A stretch of 64,000 nucleotides of DNA from an uncultured Acetatifactor sp. (GTDB taxonomy: Bacteria > Bacillota > Clostridia > Lachnospirales > Lachnospiraceae): positions 1 through 64,000 of the forward strand of contig CAJUTJ010000015.1 of the NCBI GenBank assembly GCA_910589655.1, written 5' to 3'. Position numbers and translations under genes: made by a program. Shown one piece after another: positions 33,566-42,510 of the stretch; position 1 is the first letter of the stretch; each line of letters starts with the position of its first letter. A model generated the notes under the pieces. The model did no database searches. It saw only the letters and a list, made by a program, of their open reading frames with translations, and had not been told where the DNA came from.

Positions 33566-35713
33566 ATGGAAAATAATCGTACAGAAATGCATGAGGAAGA
33601 ACAACAGTTACAATCAACCCTTGCCATAGCCAAAGAACAGCTGGATCAGGCTCAAAAGGCACTTCGGGAAAAGGAGCAGGATATTATCGAAGCCAAAAGA
33701 CAGGTGCGGGAAAATACCACGCACGGAGTAACCAATCTATACCATTCCGATGACTTTGAGGCAATTGTGGAATTAAGCCAATGCATGAATCCGGTGGAGG
33801 AAAGCATATCGGATTATGAGGAAGAAGAGCGGCGAATCCGCCGACTGGAAAAAATAATAGAACGTCCCTATTTTGCCAGAATTGACTTTCGGTTTGAAGA
33901 AGACCCTCAGGCGGAGCATATCTATATCGGCCGCTCTTCCTTAACGGAGAAAAAAGCCCGTGAAATCTATGTATACGACTGGCGCTCACCCATTGCCGGA
34001 GTGTTCTACCGTTGTGCCTTGGGGAAGGCATTTTACGAAGCTCCCGGTGGCATAGTCGAGGGGGAGCTGCAGCGAAAACGCCAATATGAGATTGCCGACA
34101 GCGTTCTGAAATTCTACTTTGATGCGGATATGACAATAAATGATGAATTTTTAAGGCTGCTGCTGTCTAAAAACACATCGCCGCAGATGAAAGCCATTGT
34201 GGAAACGATACAGAAGGAGCAGGATATCGTTATCAGAAATATGGAAAGTGATCTGCTAATGGTACAAGGCGTGGCCGGAAGCGGTAAAACCTCCATTGCC
34301 CTTCACCGGGCGGCATATCTGATGTATCAGGGTCTGCAGGCCAAGCTTTCCGCAAACAGCATTTTGATCCTTTCTCCCAATTCCGTGTTTGAAGAGTACA
34401 TTTCCAATGTGCTTCCTGAGTTAGGGGAAGAAAACGTAAATTCCGTTACTTTTGACGATATCTTATGCAAAATTCTGCAGGGATACCGGATACAGACCAG
34501 AAATGACTTTTGGGAACATATGATGGGAGATGAGCCTTATAGCAGTATTGCACGAAAAAGCATGGAGTTTAAAATGTCGGAAAGCTTCCGGAACATGCTG
34601 GACGCGTTCCTCCTTGAGATTCCCTTGCGCTGGATTGATTTCCACGATATTCACTATAACGGCAGCCTCATTATAAGCAAGGAACAGCTCCGGGAATGGG
34701 TATTGCGAAGACCTCATATCTCACTGGGAACACGTCTTTCTCAACTGGAAGATTATGTGATAGAGCTGATATTCGGGACGGGCAGAAAGCACGGCGACGG
34801 AGAGCAGCGGAATCTGATCCGGCAGGAAATCCGAGAATTTACGCAACTCAATATCATTGAACTGTACGGTAAAATTTTCAGGAAATCAAGTGTTACGGAA
34901 AACGATATACCGGACAATATTCGTAAATACACGCGGGAAAACCTAAGCTCCGGGCTGCTGTTTTATGATGATGCCACGGCCGCCGCCTATCTGTACCTGA
35001 AAACATATGGGAACACAGGCTATCGCCATATCCGTCAGGTTGTCATAGACGAGGCTCAGGATTACTATTCTCTTCAATATGAAATATTCCGGCTGCTGTT
35101 TACCAATGCCAAATTTACGGTTCTCGGCGACATTAACCAGACGCTTGTCAAGCCGGAAAAAATATCCTTATATGAAACCATACGACAAATATTGAACAAA
35201 GAAAAGTCCGATTTGATAATACTGGAAAAAAGTTTTCGCTGTACAAATGAAATATTAAACTTCAGCTTACGGTTTATTGACGATGCTCCTCAGATAAAGA
35301 GCTTTAACCGTACAGGAGAAAGTCCCCAAGTACTCACTTCCGGCAGTTACGAAGAGCTTCTGAAGCTGATTATTCAGGAAATCGCCGTATGCCGGGAAAA
35401 GGGGTTGGAATCCATATGCCTGATCTGCAAAACGGCAAAGCTTTCAGACCGGTTGTATGAAGATTTAAAACAAAAAACAGAGATCCGGCAGGTCAAAAAC
35501 GGCAATGCGGAGGGGCTCAAAGGAACGTTTGTAATGCCCGTATATATGTCAAAGGGTCTGGAATTCGATGGGGTTATTGTCTGTGATGCGGATATGGGGG
35601 CGCACTGTAGTGAAGAGGACAAAAAACTCCTTTATGTGGAATGTACCAGAGCTCTTCACAGGCTCAGCCTGATATGTTCCTCTCCCTCCAGCTCTTCCAC
35701 GCCAATGTCATGA
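33566..35713 (+). CDS. HelD-like UvrD-family helicase (RNA polymerase recycling factor)
   Basis: This 715-residue superfamily-1 ATPase resembles HelD, which pries RNA polymerase off nucleic acid. An N-terminal coiled coil (residues 5-55, QLQSTLAIAKEQLDQAQKAL) that reaches into the polymerase secondary channel is followed by the conserved YIGRSSL and DWRSPIAGVFY segments. The Walker A motif is QGVAGSGKTSIALHR near residue 236, motif II is VIDEAQDYYSLQ near 493, then GDINQTL, and the C-terminal motifs are MSKGLEFDGVIV and YVECTRALHRL. The last 19 codons overlap the converging GNAT gene. The ribosome binding site sits at the end of a repeat cassette. Confidence 0.9.
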   Translation: MENNRTEMHEEEQQLQSTLAIAKEQLDQAQKALREKEQDIIEAKRQVRENTTHGVTNLYHSDDFEAIVELSQCMNPVEESISDYEEEERRIRRLEKIIERPYFARIDFRFEEDPQAEHIYIGRSSLTEKKAREIYVYDWRSPIAGVFYRCALGKAFYEAPGGIVEGELQRKRQYEIADSVLKFYFDADMTINDEFLRLLLSKNTSPQMKAIVETIQKEQDIVIRNMESDLLMVQGVAGSGKTSIALHRAAYLMYQGLQAKLSANSILILSPNSVFEEYISNVLPELGEENVNSVTFDDILCKILQGYRIQTRNDFWEHMMGDEPYSSIARKSMEFKMSESFRNMLDAFLLEIPLRWIDFHDIHYNGSLIISKEQLREWVLRRPHISLGTRLSQLEDYVIELIFGTGRKHGDGEQRNLIRQEIREFTQLNIIELYGKIFRKSSVTENDIPDNIRKYTRENLSSGLLFYDDATAAAYLYLKTYGNTGYRHIRQVVIDEAQDYYSLQYEIFRLLFTNAKFTVLGDINQTLVKPEKISLYETIRQILNKEKSDLIILEKSFRCTNEILNFSLRFIDDAPQIKSFNRTGESPQVLTSGSYEELLKLIIQEIAVCREKGLESICLICKTAKLSDRLYEDLKQKTEIRQVKNGNAEGLKGTFVMPVYMSKGLEFDGVIVCDADMGAHCSEEDKKLLYVECTRALHRLSLICSSPSSSSTPMS

Positions 35714-36396
35714 AAGCCAAGCTTCCTGCATAGTTTGAGGGAGGCATCATTTCCCGGCCTCACGAAGGCCTGAATTACACCGAAGCCTAACACCTTCCGG
35801 CCATAGTTAAGGATGGCGCGGCATACCTCCTCCGCGTATCCTTTCCTCTGCCACGGAACCCCTATGATAAATCCAATCTCAGGTTCCTCGTACCCGTCTC
35901 TGTAGGAAAAACCGGCCCTGCCGATTACGGCACCGCCGGTTTTTTCCACCACTGTCCAGACGCCGAACTCCCAGAAGGTATAAACTTTCTCGATATATTG
36001 GCGGATATACGCTCTCTCCTGCTCCTTCTCAGGATAAAGATCTTCCGTAAAGGCGGTAATCTGCGGATGACGGTAAATTTCATAGAATTGGTCCACATCC
36101 TCCACCGTTGTTTCCCGAATCAGGCATCGCTCTGTCTCCAAAATATCCCAGGGCATTCCCAGCAGCCTGCGGCAGACCTTCTCCAGATAATCCCTGTCCA
36201 AGTCCTCCGGCTCCTGTGCCACAAATACAAAATCGGAAAAATCCTGCCCCTCATTTCCTTCATGCAGATACGGCACCACCGCTTCCCCAGCGTCCCGCAG
36301 CTTCCGCGCTTCCGCCTCGCAGTCCGTAATCGTCAAAGTATGCTCTTTTCCGTCGATTTTTATGGTATGTTGTTTATAATAAAACAAAGTAATCAC
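35656..36396 (-). CDS. GNAT family N-acetyltransferase
   Basis: This is a protein of about 246 residues. Residues 85-240 form a GNAT domain of the RimJ/RimL type (LETERCLIRETTVEDVDQFY; GRAGFSYRDGYEEPEIGFIIGVPWQRKGYAEEVCRA holds the acetyl-CoA loop; VRPGNDASLKLCRKLGF). The first 80 residues are an extra acidic domain I do not recognise (ITDCEAEARKLRDAGEAVVPYL). The start is uncertain: the frame begins at a GTG close behind GAGGGG, with a TTG three codons on. The 3' end overlaps helD by 58 bp. The acceptor is unknown. Confidence 0.82.
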   Translation of the reverse strand: MITLFYYKQHTIKIDGKEHTLTITDCEAEARKLRDAGEAVVPYLHEGNEGQDFSDFVFVAQEPEDLDRDYLEKVCRRLLGMPWDILETERCLIRETTVEDVDQFYEIYRHPQITAFTEDLYPEKEQERAYIRQYIEKVYTFWEFGVWTVVEKTGGAVIGRAGFSYRDGYEEPEIGFIIGVPWQRKGYAEEVCRAILNYGRKVLGFGVIQAFVRPGNDASLKLCRKLGFHDIGVEELEGEEHIRLSL

Positions 36397-36462
36397 TTCC
36401 CCTCTTTACTCAGAAACTCTTTTCGGGTAAGATATATCATGGCGGGCAGAAATCAAGCTCGT

Positions 36463-36665
36463 ATGCATCACGAAGTGAATGCAAGACAGCGTAAGCAGGC
36501 TTGCATTCTGCGCCAGCAGAATCATTATACCATGAGCGCAGAAAATCAAGCGGCCCGAAGGGACATTTGATTTGCAAGCCATGGATTACCGTATAATGCA
36601 TCACGAAGTGATGGCAAGACAGCGTAAGCAGGCTTGCATTCTGCGCCAGCAGAATCATTATACCA
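36463..36665. repeat. two 70-bp direct repeats upstream of the cyclophilin gene
   Basis: Copies at 36463-36532 and 36596-36665 differ at only about two positions. Each begins ATGCATCACGAAGTGA and ends CATTATACCA. GCAAG..CTTGC and TTCTG..CAGAA complementarities give hairpins. A 63-bp spacer separates them. They fill most of the 319-bp gap between the GNAT and cyclophilin genes; the cyclophilin frame stays open through copy 2 but is not coding there. Confidence 0.9.
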
Positions 36666-36715
36666 CGTTTGATGTGGGTAGGGTCTTAAATTTTTTTCAG
36701 AAAGGAAACTTTATT

Positions 36716-37237
36716 ATGGCACAAAATCCGATTGTTACTATCACTATGAAAGGCGGGGATATAATTAAGCTGGAACTGTATCCAGACATAGCTCCCATCT
36801 CCGTGAACAACTTTATCAGTCTGATCAATAAAAAATTTTATGACGGTCTGATATTCCATCGAGTGATCAGAGGTTTTATGATTCAGGGGGGCTGCCCCGA
36901 AGGTTCTGGCGCGGGAGACCCCGGTTATCAGATTAAGGGAGAGTTTGCCCAAAACGGCGTAAAAAATAACCTGAAGCATACGGAGGGCGTTCTGTCCATG
37001 GCAAGAGGCATGCACCCTGATTCCGCAGGAAGCCAATTTTTTATCATGCATAAAAATGCCCCTCATTTAGACGGCGGCTACGCCGCATTTGGGAAAGTAA
37101 CGGAAGGTATGGACGTGGTAAACCGCATAGCCGAGACGGCTACCGATTTTGAAGACAGACCGCTGGAAAATCAGGTAATGGAATCCGTCACAGTGGACAC
37201 TTTCGGAGTAGAGTATCCGGAACCGGAGAAAATTTAG
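36716..37237 (+). CDS. peptidyl-prolyl cis-trans isomerase, cyclophilin type
   Basis: This 173-residue cytoplasmic cyclophilin speeds proline isomerisation in folding proteins. The catalytic Arg is in FHRVIRGFMIQGG (residues 43-55), with MARGMHPDSAGSQFFI and APHLDGGYAAFGKV completing the active site and core. The ending, EYPEPEKI, is short. The start at 36716 has AAAGGA; the longer open frame would read through a DNA repeat. The stop is 2 bp from a palindromic element variant. Confidence 0.95.
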   Translation: MAQNPIVTITMKGGDIIKLELYPDIAPISVNNFISLINKKFYDGLIFHRVIRGFMIQGGCPEGSGAGDPGYQIKGEFAQNGVKNNLKHTEGVLSMARGMHPDSAGSQFFIMHKNAPHLDGGYAAFGKVTEGMDVVNRIAETATDFEDRPLENQVMESVTVDTFGVEYPEPEKI

Positions 37238-37239
37238 TT

Positions 37240-37375
37240 CTTATTCGCTCCGTTCACAGCAGCATAGGCAGAGATATCGCAAAATCAGCGGTTTCTCGGA
37301 TGTCTGTCTCGGGTTTGTCACGCGAAAACAGCGTGACAACACCTCGCGGTGGCAGCGAGTACATCGAATAATAAG
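37240..37375. repeat. diverged variant of the palindromic element (136 bp)
   Basis: The interior matches the 133-bp element (CTCCGTTCACAGCA, ATGTCTGTCTCGGGTTTGTCACGC, AACACCTCGCGG). The termini differ: CTTATTCG at the left and CGAATAATAAG at the right instead of the TACTGTTCAC pair. No clear target duplication was found. Confidence 0.75.
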
Positions 37376-37517
37376 TAACCAGCCATATTACTTCCCTGAA
37401 TTTCCATCTGCCGCGTTGTCGTCAATCAACGTAGCCACCGCTACGCCTCATTCCTCCGCCTTGCATATGAAAATTCATTCTGCGTCATATGGCTAGAAAC
37501 TTATTTTTCGATGTACT
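37358..37517. repeat. 160-bp nested palindrome downstream of the cyclophilin gene
   Basis: The arms AGTACATCGAATAATAAGT (37358-37376) and ACTTATTTTTCGATGTACT (37499-37517) are inverted with one mismatch. Inside lies a second inverted pair, AGCCATAT (37381-37388) and ATATGGCT (37487-37494), around GC-rich sequence. The left arm overlaps the end of the palindromic element variant, so two mobile repeats seem nested. No gene is seen in 37518-37721. Confidence 0.75.
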
Positions 37518-37721
37518 AGTAAGCAACAGTTAAAAATCAACTTAATACTATAATAAAATACAAGCTTAATACCGCTGTTCATATTTTGTTCATAGATCAT
37601 TCAAGGATTTTTTAATTGTTCCTCATTCTTTAGACATTAATTTCCCGTATACTAAGACCATAGACAACAGAGAAAACGCTAATCACAGTTAACTGTTTAC
37701 AAAATAACTTTTTCATAATAA

Positions 37722-37749
37722 ATGCCAAGGAACTTTAGTTCCTTGGCAT
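37722..37749 (-). terminator. hairpin downstream of the ankyrin-GH43 gene
   Basis: TGCCAAGGAACT pairs perfectly with AGTTCCTTGGCA around a 2-base loop, 46 bp after the stop codon. The T run on the minus strand is modest (ATTTATT). Confidence 0.6.
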
Positions 37750-37794
37750 CCTCCCTTTTCAGGGGATTTTTTATGTTTCGCCGCGTCTTAGCCT

Positions 37795-39759
37795 TTAGAA
37801 ATATTTCATCTCAAACTCCGCAAACCGTCCGGTTACACATCCGTTCACATAGACGCCCGCCGTTGCTCCGGTAAAACGTTTTCCCTTTTTTAAACCTTCA
37901 CTGCTCAGATAGGATGTATTTTCCAAAACTGCTGTCTGTCTCCAGCCGCCGTCTTGCCTAAAATACAATGTACGCTTCAAATGTTCCGTAACAATTTTAA
38001 ATTCTGCTTCCGGTTCTTCCGTTTCCAGAGGAATAAATTCTTCCGTCACATAACGGTCATCCACATACTCTGCCGATAGAACTCCCAACTTTCCCTTTCT
38101 GCAGGCCAAAGCCAGCTTCAGGTAACTGTTCTCGTCATAGTAGCAGGTCAAACCGGCATCCCAGTCGCTGTCTGCAGGGCAGGAAGCCGCACCCTTATTC
38201 GCTTTCTCCGATTGTTCCGCCGGACATTTATCCACAGCCTGCCCCTTCTCTACGCATACTTTTCCACTGACTTCAAAGCAGAATTCCTCCTGAGGCTTCA
38301 CCAGAATCGTGCCGTAATCCAAGGAATTCAGATCCCTTCCGTTTCCATGGAGCACTACTTCCCCGTCCTGCTTCTCGTAACTGCCTGCCGTTTCCCCGCG
38401 GACAGTCATCCACTCACTCCAAATGCCCGCAGGAGCCGTATCGTTACAATTTCCTTCGCTGTCCGCACTTCCACAGGCAAGCTCCGGCTTCCTCTGCAGC
38501 TCCGAAGGGCCTTGTAAGGAATTGACCAAAGGCCATCCGTCAGCCGTCCATGTAATGGGATCCATACCGGTTTCTCTGCCCAGAATCGCATATCCGGAAG
38601 TACTGATGCGGTTGCAGAGATAAACCATATACCAGTCGCCGTTCTGGGTTTCCACAGGCATACCGTGGCCGCTGCACTGAATCAATCTCTTGTCATCCCA
38701 CTGGCGCAATATCGGATTGTAAGGGCAGGATTCATACACCCCCATCAATTCCTTGGAGCGGGCTACGGTGATGCGATGCCCCATACCGGTTCCGCCCTCT
38801 GCCATAAACAAATAGTAATAACCATCCTTATATAACAGGTGAGGGCCTTCGGAAGCCTTTTTATTCTGCCCATACCAAAGCAGCTTCGGCTCCGACAAGA
38901 TTTCTCTGCCGTCCTTGCTGATTTCGAATATTCTTGCGCCACGATTGAGCAGCATATATCTCCTGCCGTCCAAATCGGTAAAAATAGAAGGGTCGATTCC
39001 CTCTTCCTCCAGAAAAACCGGTTCACAGTACGGGCCCTCCGGCCTCTCGGAAGAAGTTACCATCTGCATCCTCTGGGGCAGCCCGCCTTCGTTCAGACGG
39101 TAGGTGGCAGTAATATAAAACTTTCCTTCATTATAAGAAATATCCGGCGCCCAGTATCCTCTGCCGCCCTCCAGCCCCTTCAGTCTTGCCCAATCAGGAT
39201 TGGTGACAGCATGTCCTATTACCGTCCAATGAATCAAATCCTTGGAATGGGAAATCGGAATGCAAGGGAAAAATACAAAAGAGGAATTTACCATATAATA
39301 ATCCTCTCCCACCCTCACAATAGAAGGATCCGGATGCATTCCCCGGCGGATAGGGTTATGGTATAATTCCTCCGGGGAAGCTCCCAGCTTCTCTTCAAAA
39401 TATGCCTGTATCTCCTTAAGCCCCAGAGAAACGGCCAAATCAAAAGGTGTCACTCCATGAAGGTTGGCTTGGCCGATGGGAGAGTCCACACGCTCCACCA
39501 GATACCGTACCAATTCAAGGTTTTTGGAAAGTACACCGTGGTGCAGCACCGTGTTTCCCTGACGGTCAATCAGATTCATATTGACAATGGCATATTCCGT
39601 GACATACTTTGCCATCTCCAAATTGCCCTGTGCCATCACTTCATGGAGCGCCCACACACCGTCCTCGGTCTCCACGTCCATCACTCTGGGATATTCCACC
39701 AAAAATTCTTTCAAAGCGTCCAAATCCTGTTTCTTGATAATCTCAAATAAATTCTTCAT
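37795..39759 (-). CDS. ankyrin-repeat / glycoside hydrolase family 43 fusion
   Basis: This 654-residue protein joins an N-terminal ankyrin block to a five-bladed GH43 hydrolase. Ankyrin-like repeats fill residues 1-125 (GVWALHEVMAQGNLEMAKYV, GNTVLHHGVLSKNLELVRYL, GVTPFDLAVSLGLKEIQAYF). GH43 starts at about 135, with the base Asp144 (HPDPSIVRV), pKa-modulating Asp206 (WAPDISYN) and acid Glu304 (EGPHLLYK). Residues 440-654 resemble the GH43 beta-sandwich. GH43 enzymes cleave beta-xylosides or alpha-arabinosides. No signal peptide is present, so it should act in the cytosol on imported oligosaccharides. It is last in a glycan locus behind an AraC regulator. The fusion is unusual in my experience. 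Confidence 0.9.
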   Translation of the reverse strand: MKNLFEIIKKQDLDALKEFLVEYPRVMDVETEDGVWALHEVMAQGNLEMAKYVTEYAIVNMNLIDRQGNTVLHHGVLSKNLELVRYLVERVDSPIGQANLHGVTPFDLAVSLGLKEIQAYFEEKLGASPEELYHNPIRRGMHPDPSIVRVGEDYYMVNSSFVFFPCIPISHSKDLIHWTVIGHAVTNPDWARLKGLEGGRGYWAPDISYNEGKFYITATYRLNEGGLPQRMQMVTSSERPEGPYCEPVFLEEEGIDPSIFTDLDGRRYMLLNRGARIFEISKDGREILSEPKLLWYGQNKKASEGPHLLYKDGYYYLFMAEGGTGMGHRITVARSKELMGVYESCPYNPILRQWDDKRLIQCSGHGMPVETQNGDWYMVYLCNRISTSGYAILGRETGMDPITWTADGWPLVNSLQGPSELQRKPELACGSADSEGNCNDTAPAGIWSEWMTVRGETAGSYEKQDGEVVLHGNGRDLNSLDYGTILVKPQEEFCFEVSGKVCVEKGQAVDKCPAEQSEKANKGAASCPADSDWDAGLTCYYDENSYLKLALACRKGKLGVLSAEYVDDRYVTEEFIPLETEEPEAEFKIVTEHLKRTLYFRQDGGWRQTAVLENTSYLSSEGLKKGKRFTGATAGVYVNGCVTGRFAEFEMKYF

Positions 39760-39769
39760 TTTTATTCAA

Positions 39770-40166
39770 CCCTACTCCCATCTGTCCGCTCTTGCGGACA
39801 CTCAAATCCGGAAGATTGAAAGTACAATTCATTCAATCTTCCAGTCATGCCGCCATCGGCGGCACAAACAATTTATGAACTGGTGCAAGTCCGTAAGAAT
39901 CCGCTCGCGGATTCTTACAACTGCTTTAGCTGTTTGGGAAGAAGCTCTGCTCCGCAGAGCGTGAAATCACTTAGCGAGGTCTTTCCGAGCTTAGTGATTT
40001 CCTTCACACTTTCAAACATGCCGACGCAGTCGGCACAAACAATCAATACATCGGTGCAAGTCCGTAAGAATCGCGCCAGCGATTCTTACGTGTGAAAAAG
40101 CTCTGCTCCGCAGAGCGTGAAATCACTTAGCGAGGTCTTTTCGAGCTTAGTGATTTCCTTCACACT
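39770..40166 (-). repeat. double intergenic cassette between AraC gene and GH43 gene
   Basis: Read on the minus strand it starts inside the end of the AraC gene (AAGTGTGAAGGAAATCACTAA gives the last residues and stop). Two rounds follow of a GAAATCACT hairpin, a GCTCTGC/GCAGAGC hairpin, a GTAAGAATC/GATTCTTAC hairpin, and GCACCGATG...GTTTGTGCCG(A/C)C. The second round ends with a GGAAGATTGAA/TTCAATCTTCC hairpin and GTCCGC/GCGGAC. The module ends on GGGAGTAGGG before the GH43 start. Confidence 0.88.
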
Positions 40167-42387
40167 TATCACGCTGCTCTTTAGGACTCACACCTTTTAC
40201 TCGTTTAAAGGCCCTCCGGAAAGACTGTACACTGTTATATCCCACCTCTTCGGCCACTTTTGTTACAATAATCGTTTTATCCTGCAGAAGTTCACATGCC
40301 TTTTCTATACGTAAAGTTTCCAGAAAATCGCCGAAGTTCCCTCCTGACTGCTCCTTAAACAATGTGGACAAATAGCTTTCGGACATACGGAACTGGCTTC
40401 CCACTCTGGCCAATCCCATATCGGACTCACAATAATGCGCCCTGATATAATCCTTAATCTCCTCCACTATCTGGCTCTTCTGTTCCTGTTTCTTTTCTAC
40501 GTTATCGTTGCATGCTCTCCGGTACAGCTGCCGCAATCTCTGGAAATATTCCTGTTCGGAAATTTCGGGCTGCATCAGCACTTCGTTAATCCAAAATGCA
40601 TTTTCCTGAAGCTCTTCTTTGTTCCATGCCCCCCCCAATATATCCATAAACTTCTGGTTTAGTTTAATGAACTGAGTTCGGCGCAGCTGTCTGTTCACGC
40701 AGTTTTCTGTTTCCAGCAAAGCCAGAATATCCTTGGCCTCCTGCCACTGGCCGGATCGGATACTCTCTTCCAGCTTATCCTCTGCGATGGAAGGAAAATA
40801 GTACTCGTCATGCTTTACCAATTCCGGTTTATAGGAAAGTACCGGATTTTCTCTGGTGCAATTCTCCAGCGCAATCCTCGCTTCCTCCATAGAGCGCCAG
40901 ATCAATAACAGATTATTACAGGTTCCTCCGATACCGCTGGTGATTTCCACATTGCATTCTTTCATGATCCATTCTTTGGTCTGCCTTATGATGTCAAAGA
41001 CATCCTCCTCCAGATTGTCAATGGCAAAAATCGCAATCTCCGAATTATAATTTCTCTTGTGGAACCAAACGTTATTTCCGCAGTTTTCACGGAGATGATT
41101 CTTCATCAGCTGTGACAATACCCTGATTTCATTCATAGTCTGCTCGTCCACCGTTATAAAATCATTTTCTGCAAACAATTGGATAAAAGCAGTCTGGTAA
41201 AATTGATTGTCAATGTCCACGCCCGCCTTCGCCGCGCCGCTTCTCAGCTGCGCTTCGGTGCTGAACTCGGCTTTCAGCAGTTCGTCAAAGAAATTCTTTT
41301 TCAGCGTAATCTTGTTCTGTTCTATCTCCTGCAGCACATCCGCATGCTGCTTCACAATATCGGACACTGCCGTACCAAGATTCGTATATCGCTCCGGCTC
41401 TTCTCCTGCCGGCGCCAGCGCATGTAATGCCTCATCTACGGGCCTGCCCTTACGAACGGCCTGAATCAGCGCCAGAACAATCCCCACCGCCGTAGCCAAA
41501 AGCATCAGGAACAACACGATATTTTTCAGGGTCGCCAGCTGTGCCAGACTTTCTTTGACAGGCAGCACAAGCACATAATACAGATCCACCTTTTCGGATT
41601 TCGCTATAATAATGCTCTGCCCGTCCTTCTCCAGATAGCTGCTTTCCAGCTCCTCAAAGGTTAATTCCGGAAATTCTTCGGCAGAATGGGAGGCCCAGAG
41701 CTGTTCACCCATATCATCAATAATCTCTACCATGTACATTTCTCTGCTTTCCAAATCATTGATGAATTCCATTTTGCGGGTAATCATATCCCCGTCGATT
41801 CGCAGAACAATCGCTCCCTGTTTCTCCCCGAACATCTGCTTGGAAAAGGGAAATACATACTCGAATCCGTCACCGTTTCTCCTGAAATCCGGACTAAGCA
41901 GTTCTGCCTCCGCCATCTCACTCCGCCACTCGTCATAGTCGATGCCCCAATTTCTCAGATAGATCCGAAAAATCTCCGGCTTATAATAGCTTCGCTCATA
42001 AAGCACCAAATCCGTGTTCTTAAGATAAATATATGCCTTTTGGGAATCCAGCAGGTCAATATCCTTATAGTTCAGATACAGTGTGAAATTATCCAAAGCA
42101 TCCAGTGCAGGCAGGATGTAATTACTGTCCCCCCTTTTTTTGGATGCCATCTCAAGGATCATGCTGTCACTGGCAATCTGCAGCGCAACGCTTTCCACAT
42201 CCACCAACTCGTTCTCGATAATATCCGCACTTCTCTGCAGCATATTGATATGAGTTACTTTCAGGTTATCCTCCACAATCCGGAAAGCTATCTGAAAACC
42301 GAATGTGGCAATCATCAGCGGTACTACCAGCACCATGATATACGATACTAAAAACGTAGAAATGGAATTTCTAATCAATTTTTTCAT
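40147..42387 (-). CDS. membrane-bound AraC-family transcriptional regulator
   Basis: This 746-residue one-component regulator is of a type common in Lachnospiraceae and Paenibacillus glycan loci. A membrane helix at about 12-35 and a second near 288-312 (IVLFLMLLATAVGIVLALI) bracket an extracellular sensor domain of about 250 residues. A cytoplasmic linker region follows, with a degenerate cyclase-like fold, and the C-terminal AraC pair of HTH motifs (about 650-740, MSESYLSTLFKEQSGGNFGDFL, KVAEEVGYNSVQSFRRAFKRVKGVSP). The last residues DKCEGNH come from the cassette repeat. It presumably senses an extracellular sugar or a binding-protein complex and activates the neighbouring hydrolase and transporter genes. 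Confidence 0.9.
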   Translation of the reverse strand: MKKLIRNSISTFLVSYIMVLVVPLMIATFGFQIAFRIVEDNLKVTHINMLQRSADIIENELVDVESVALQIASDSMILEMASKKRGDSNYILPALDALDNFTLYLNYKDIDLLDSQKAYIYLKNTDLVLYERSYYKPEIFRIYLRNWGIDYDEWRSEMAEAELLSPDFRRNGDGFEYVFPFSKQMFGEKQGAIVLRIDGDMITRKMEFINDLESREMYMVEIIDDMGEQLWASHSAEEFPELTFEELESSYLEKDGQSIIIAKSEKVDLYYVLVLPVKESLAQLATLKNIVLFLMLLATAVGIVLALIQAVRKGRPVDEALHALAPAGEEPERYTNLGTAVSDIVKQHADVLQEIEQNKITLKKNFFDELLKAEFSTEAQLRSGAAKAGVDIDNQFYQTAFIQLFAENDFITVDEQTMNEIRVLSQLMKNHLRENCGNNVWFHKRNYNSEIAIFAIDNLEEDVFDIIRQTKEWIMKECNVEITSGIGGTCNNLLLIWRSMEEARIALENCTRENPVLSYKPELVKHDEYYFPSIAEDKLEESIRSGQWQEAKDILALLETENCVNRQLRRTQFIKLNQKFMDILGGAWNKEELQENAFWINEVLMQPEISEQEYFQRLRQLYRRACNDNVEKKQEQKSQIVEEIKDYIRAHYCESDMGLARVGSQFRMSESYLSTLFKEQSGGNFGDFLETLRIEKACELLQDKTIIVTKVAEEVGYNSVQSFRRAFKRVKGVSPKEQRDKCEGNH

Positions 42388-42510
42388 TTGGTTCTCTCAT
42401 TTTCTCTCTATAAGGCTCTTGGCAGTTCACGTTTTTACACCATACTTCCAAACGGCTCGCCGTAGTTAATTCCGGAAAACAAGCGGTCAATGCGCCTGTT
42501 TTTCTCTTTT

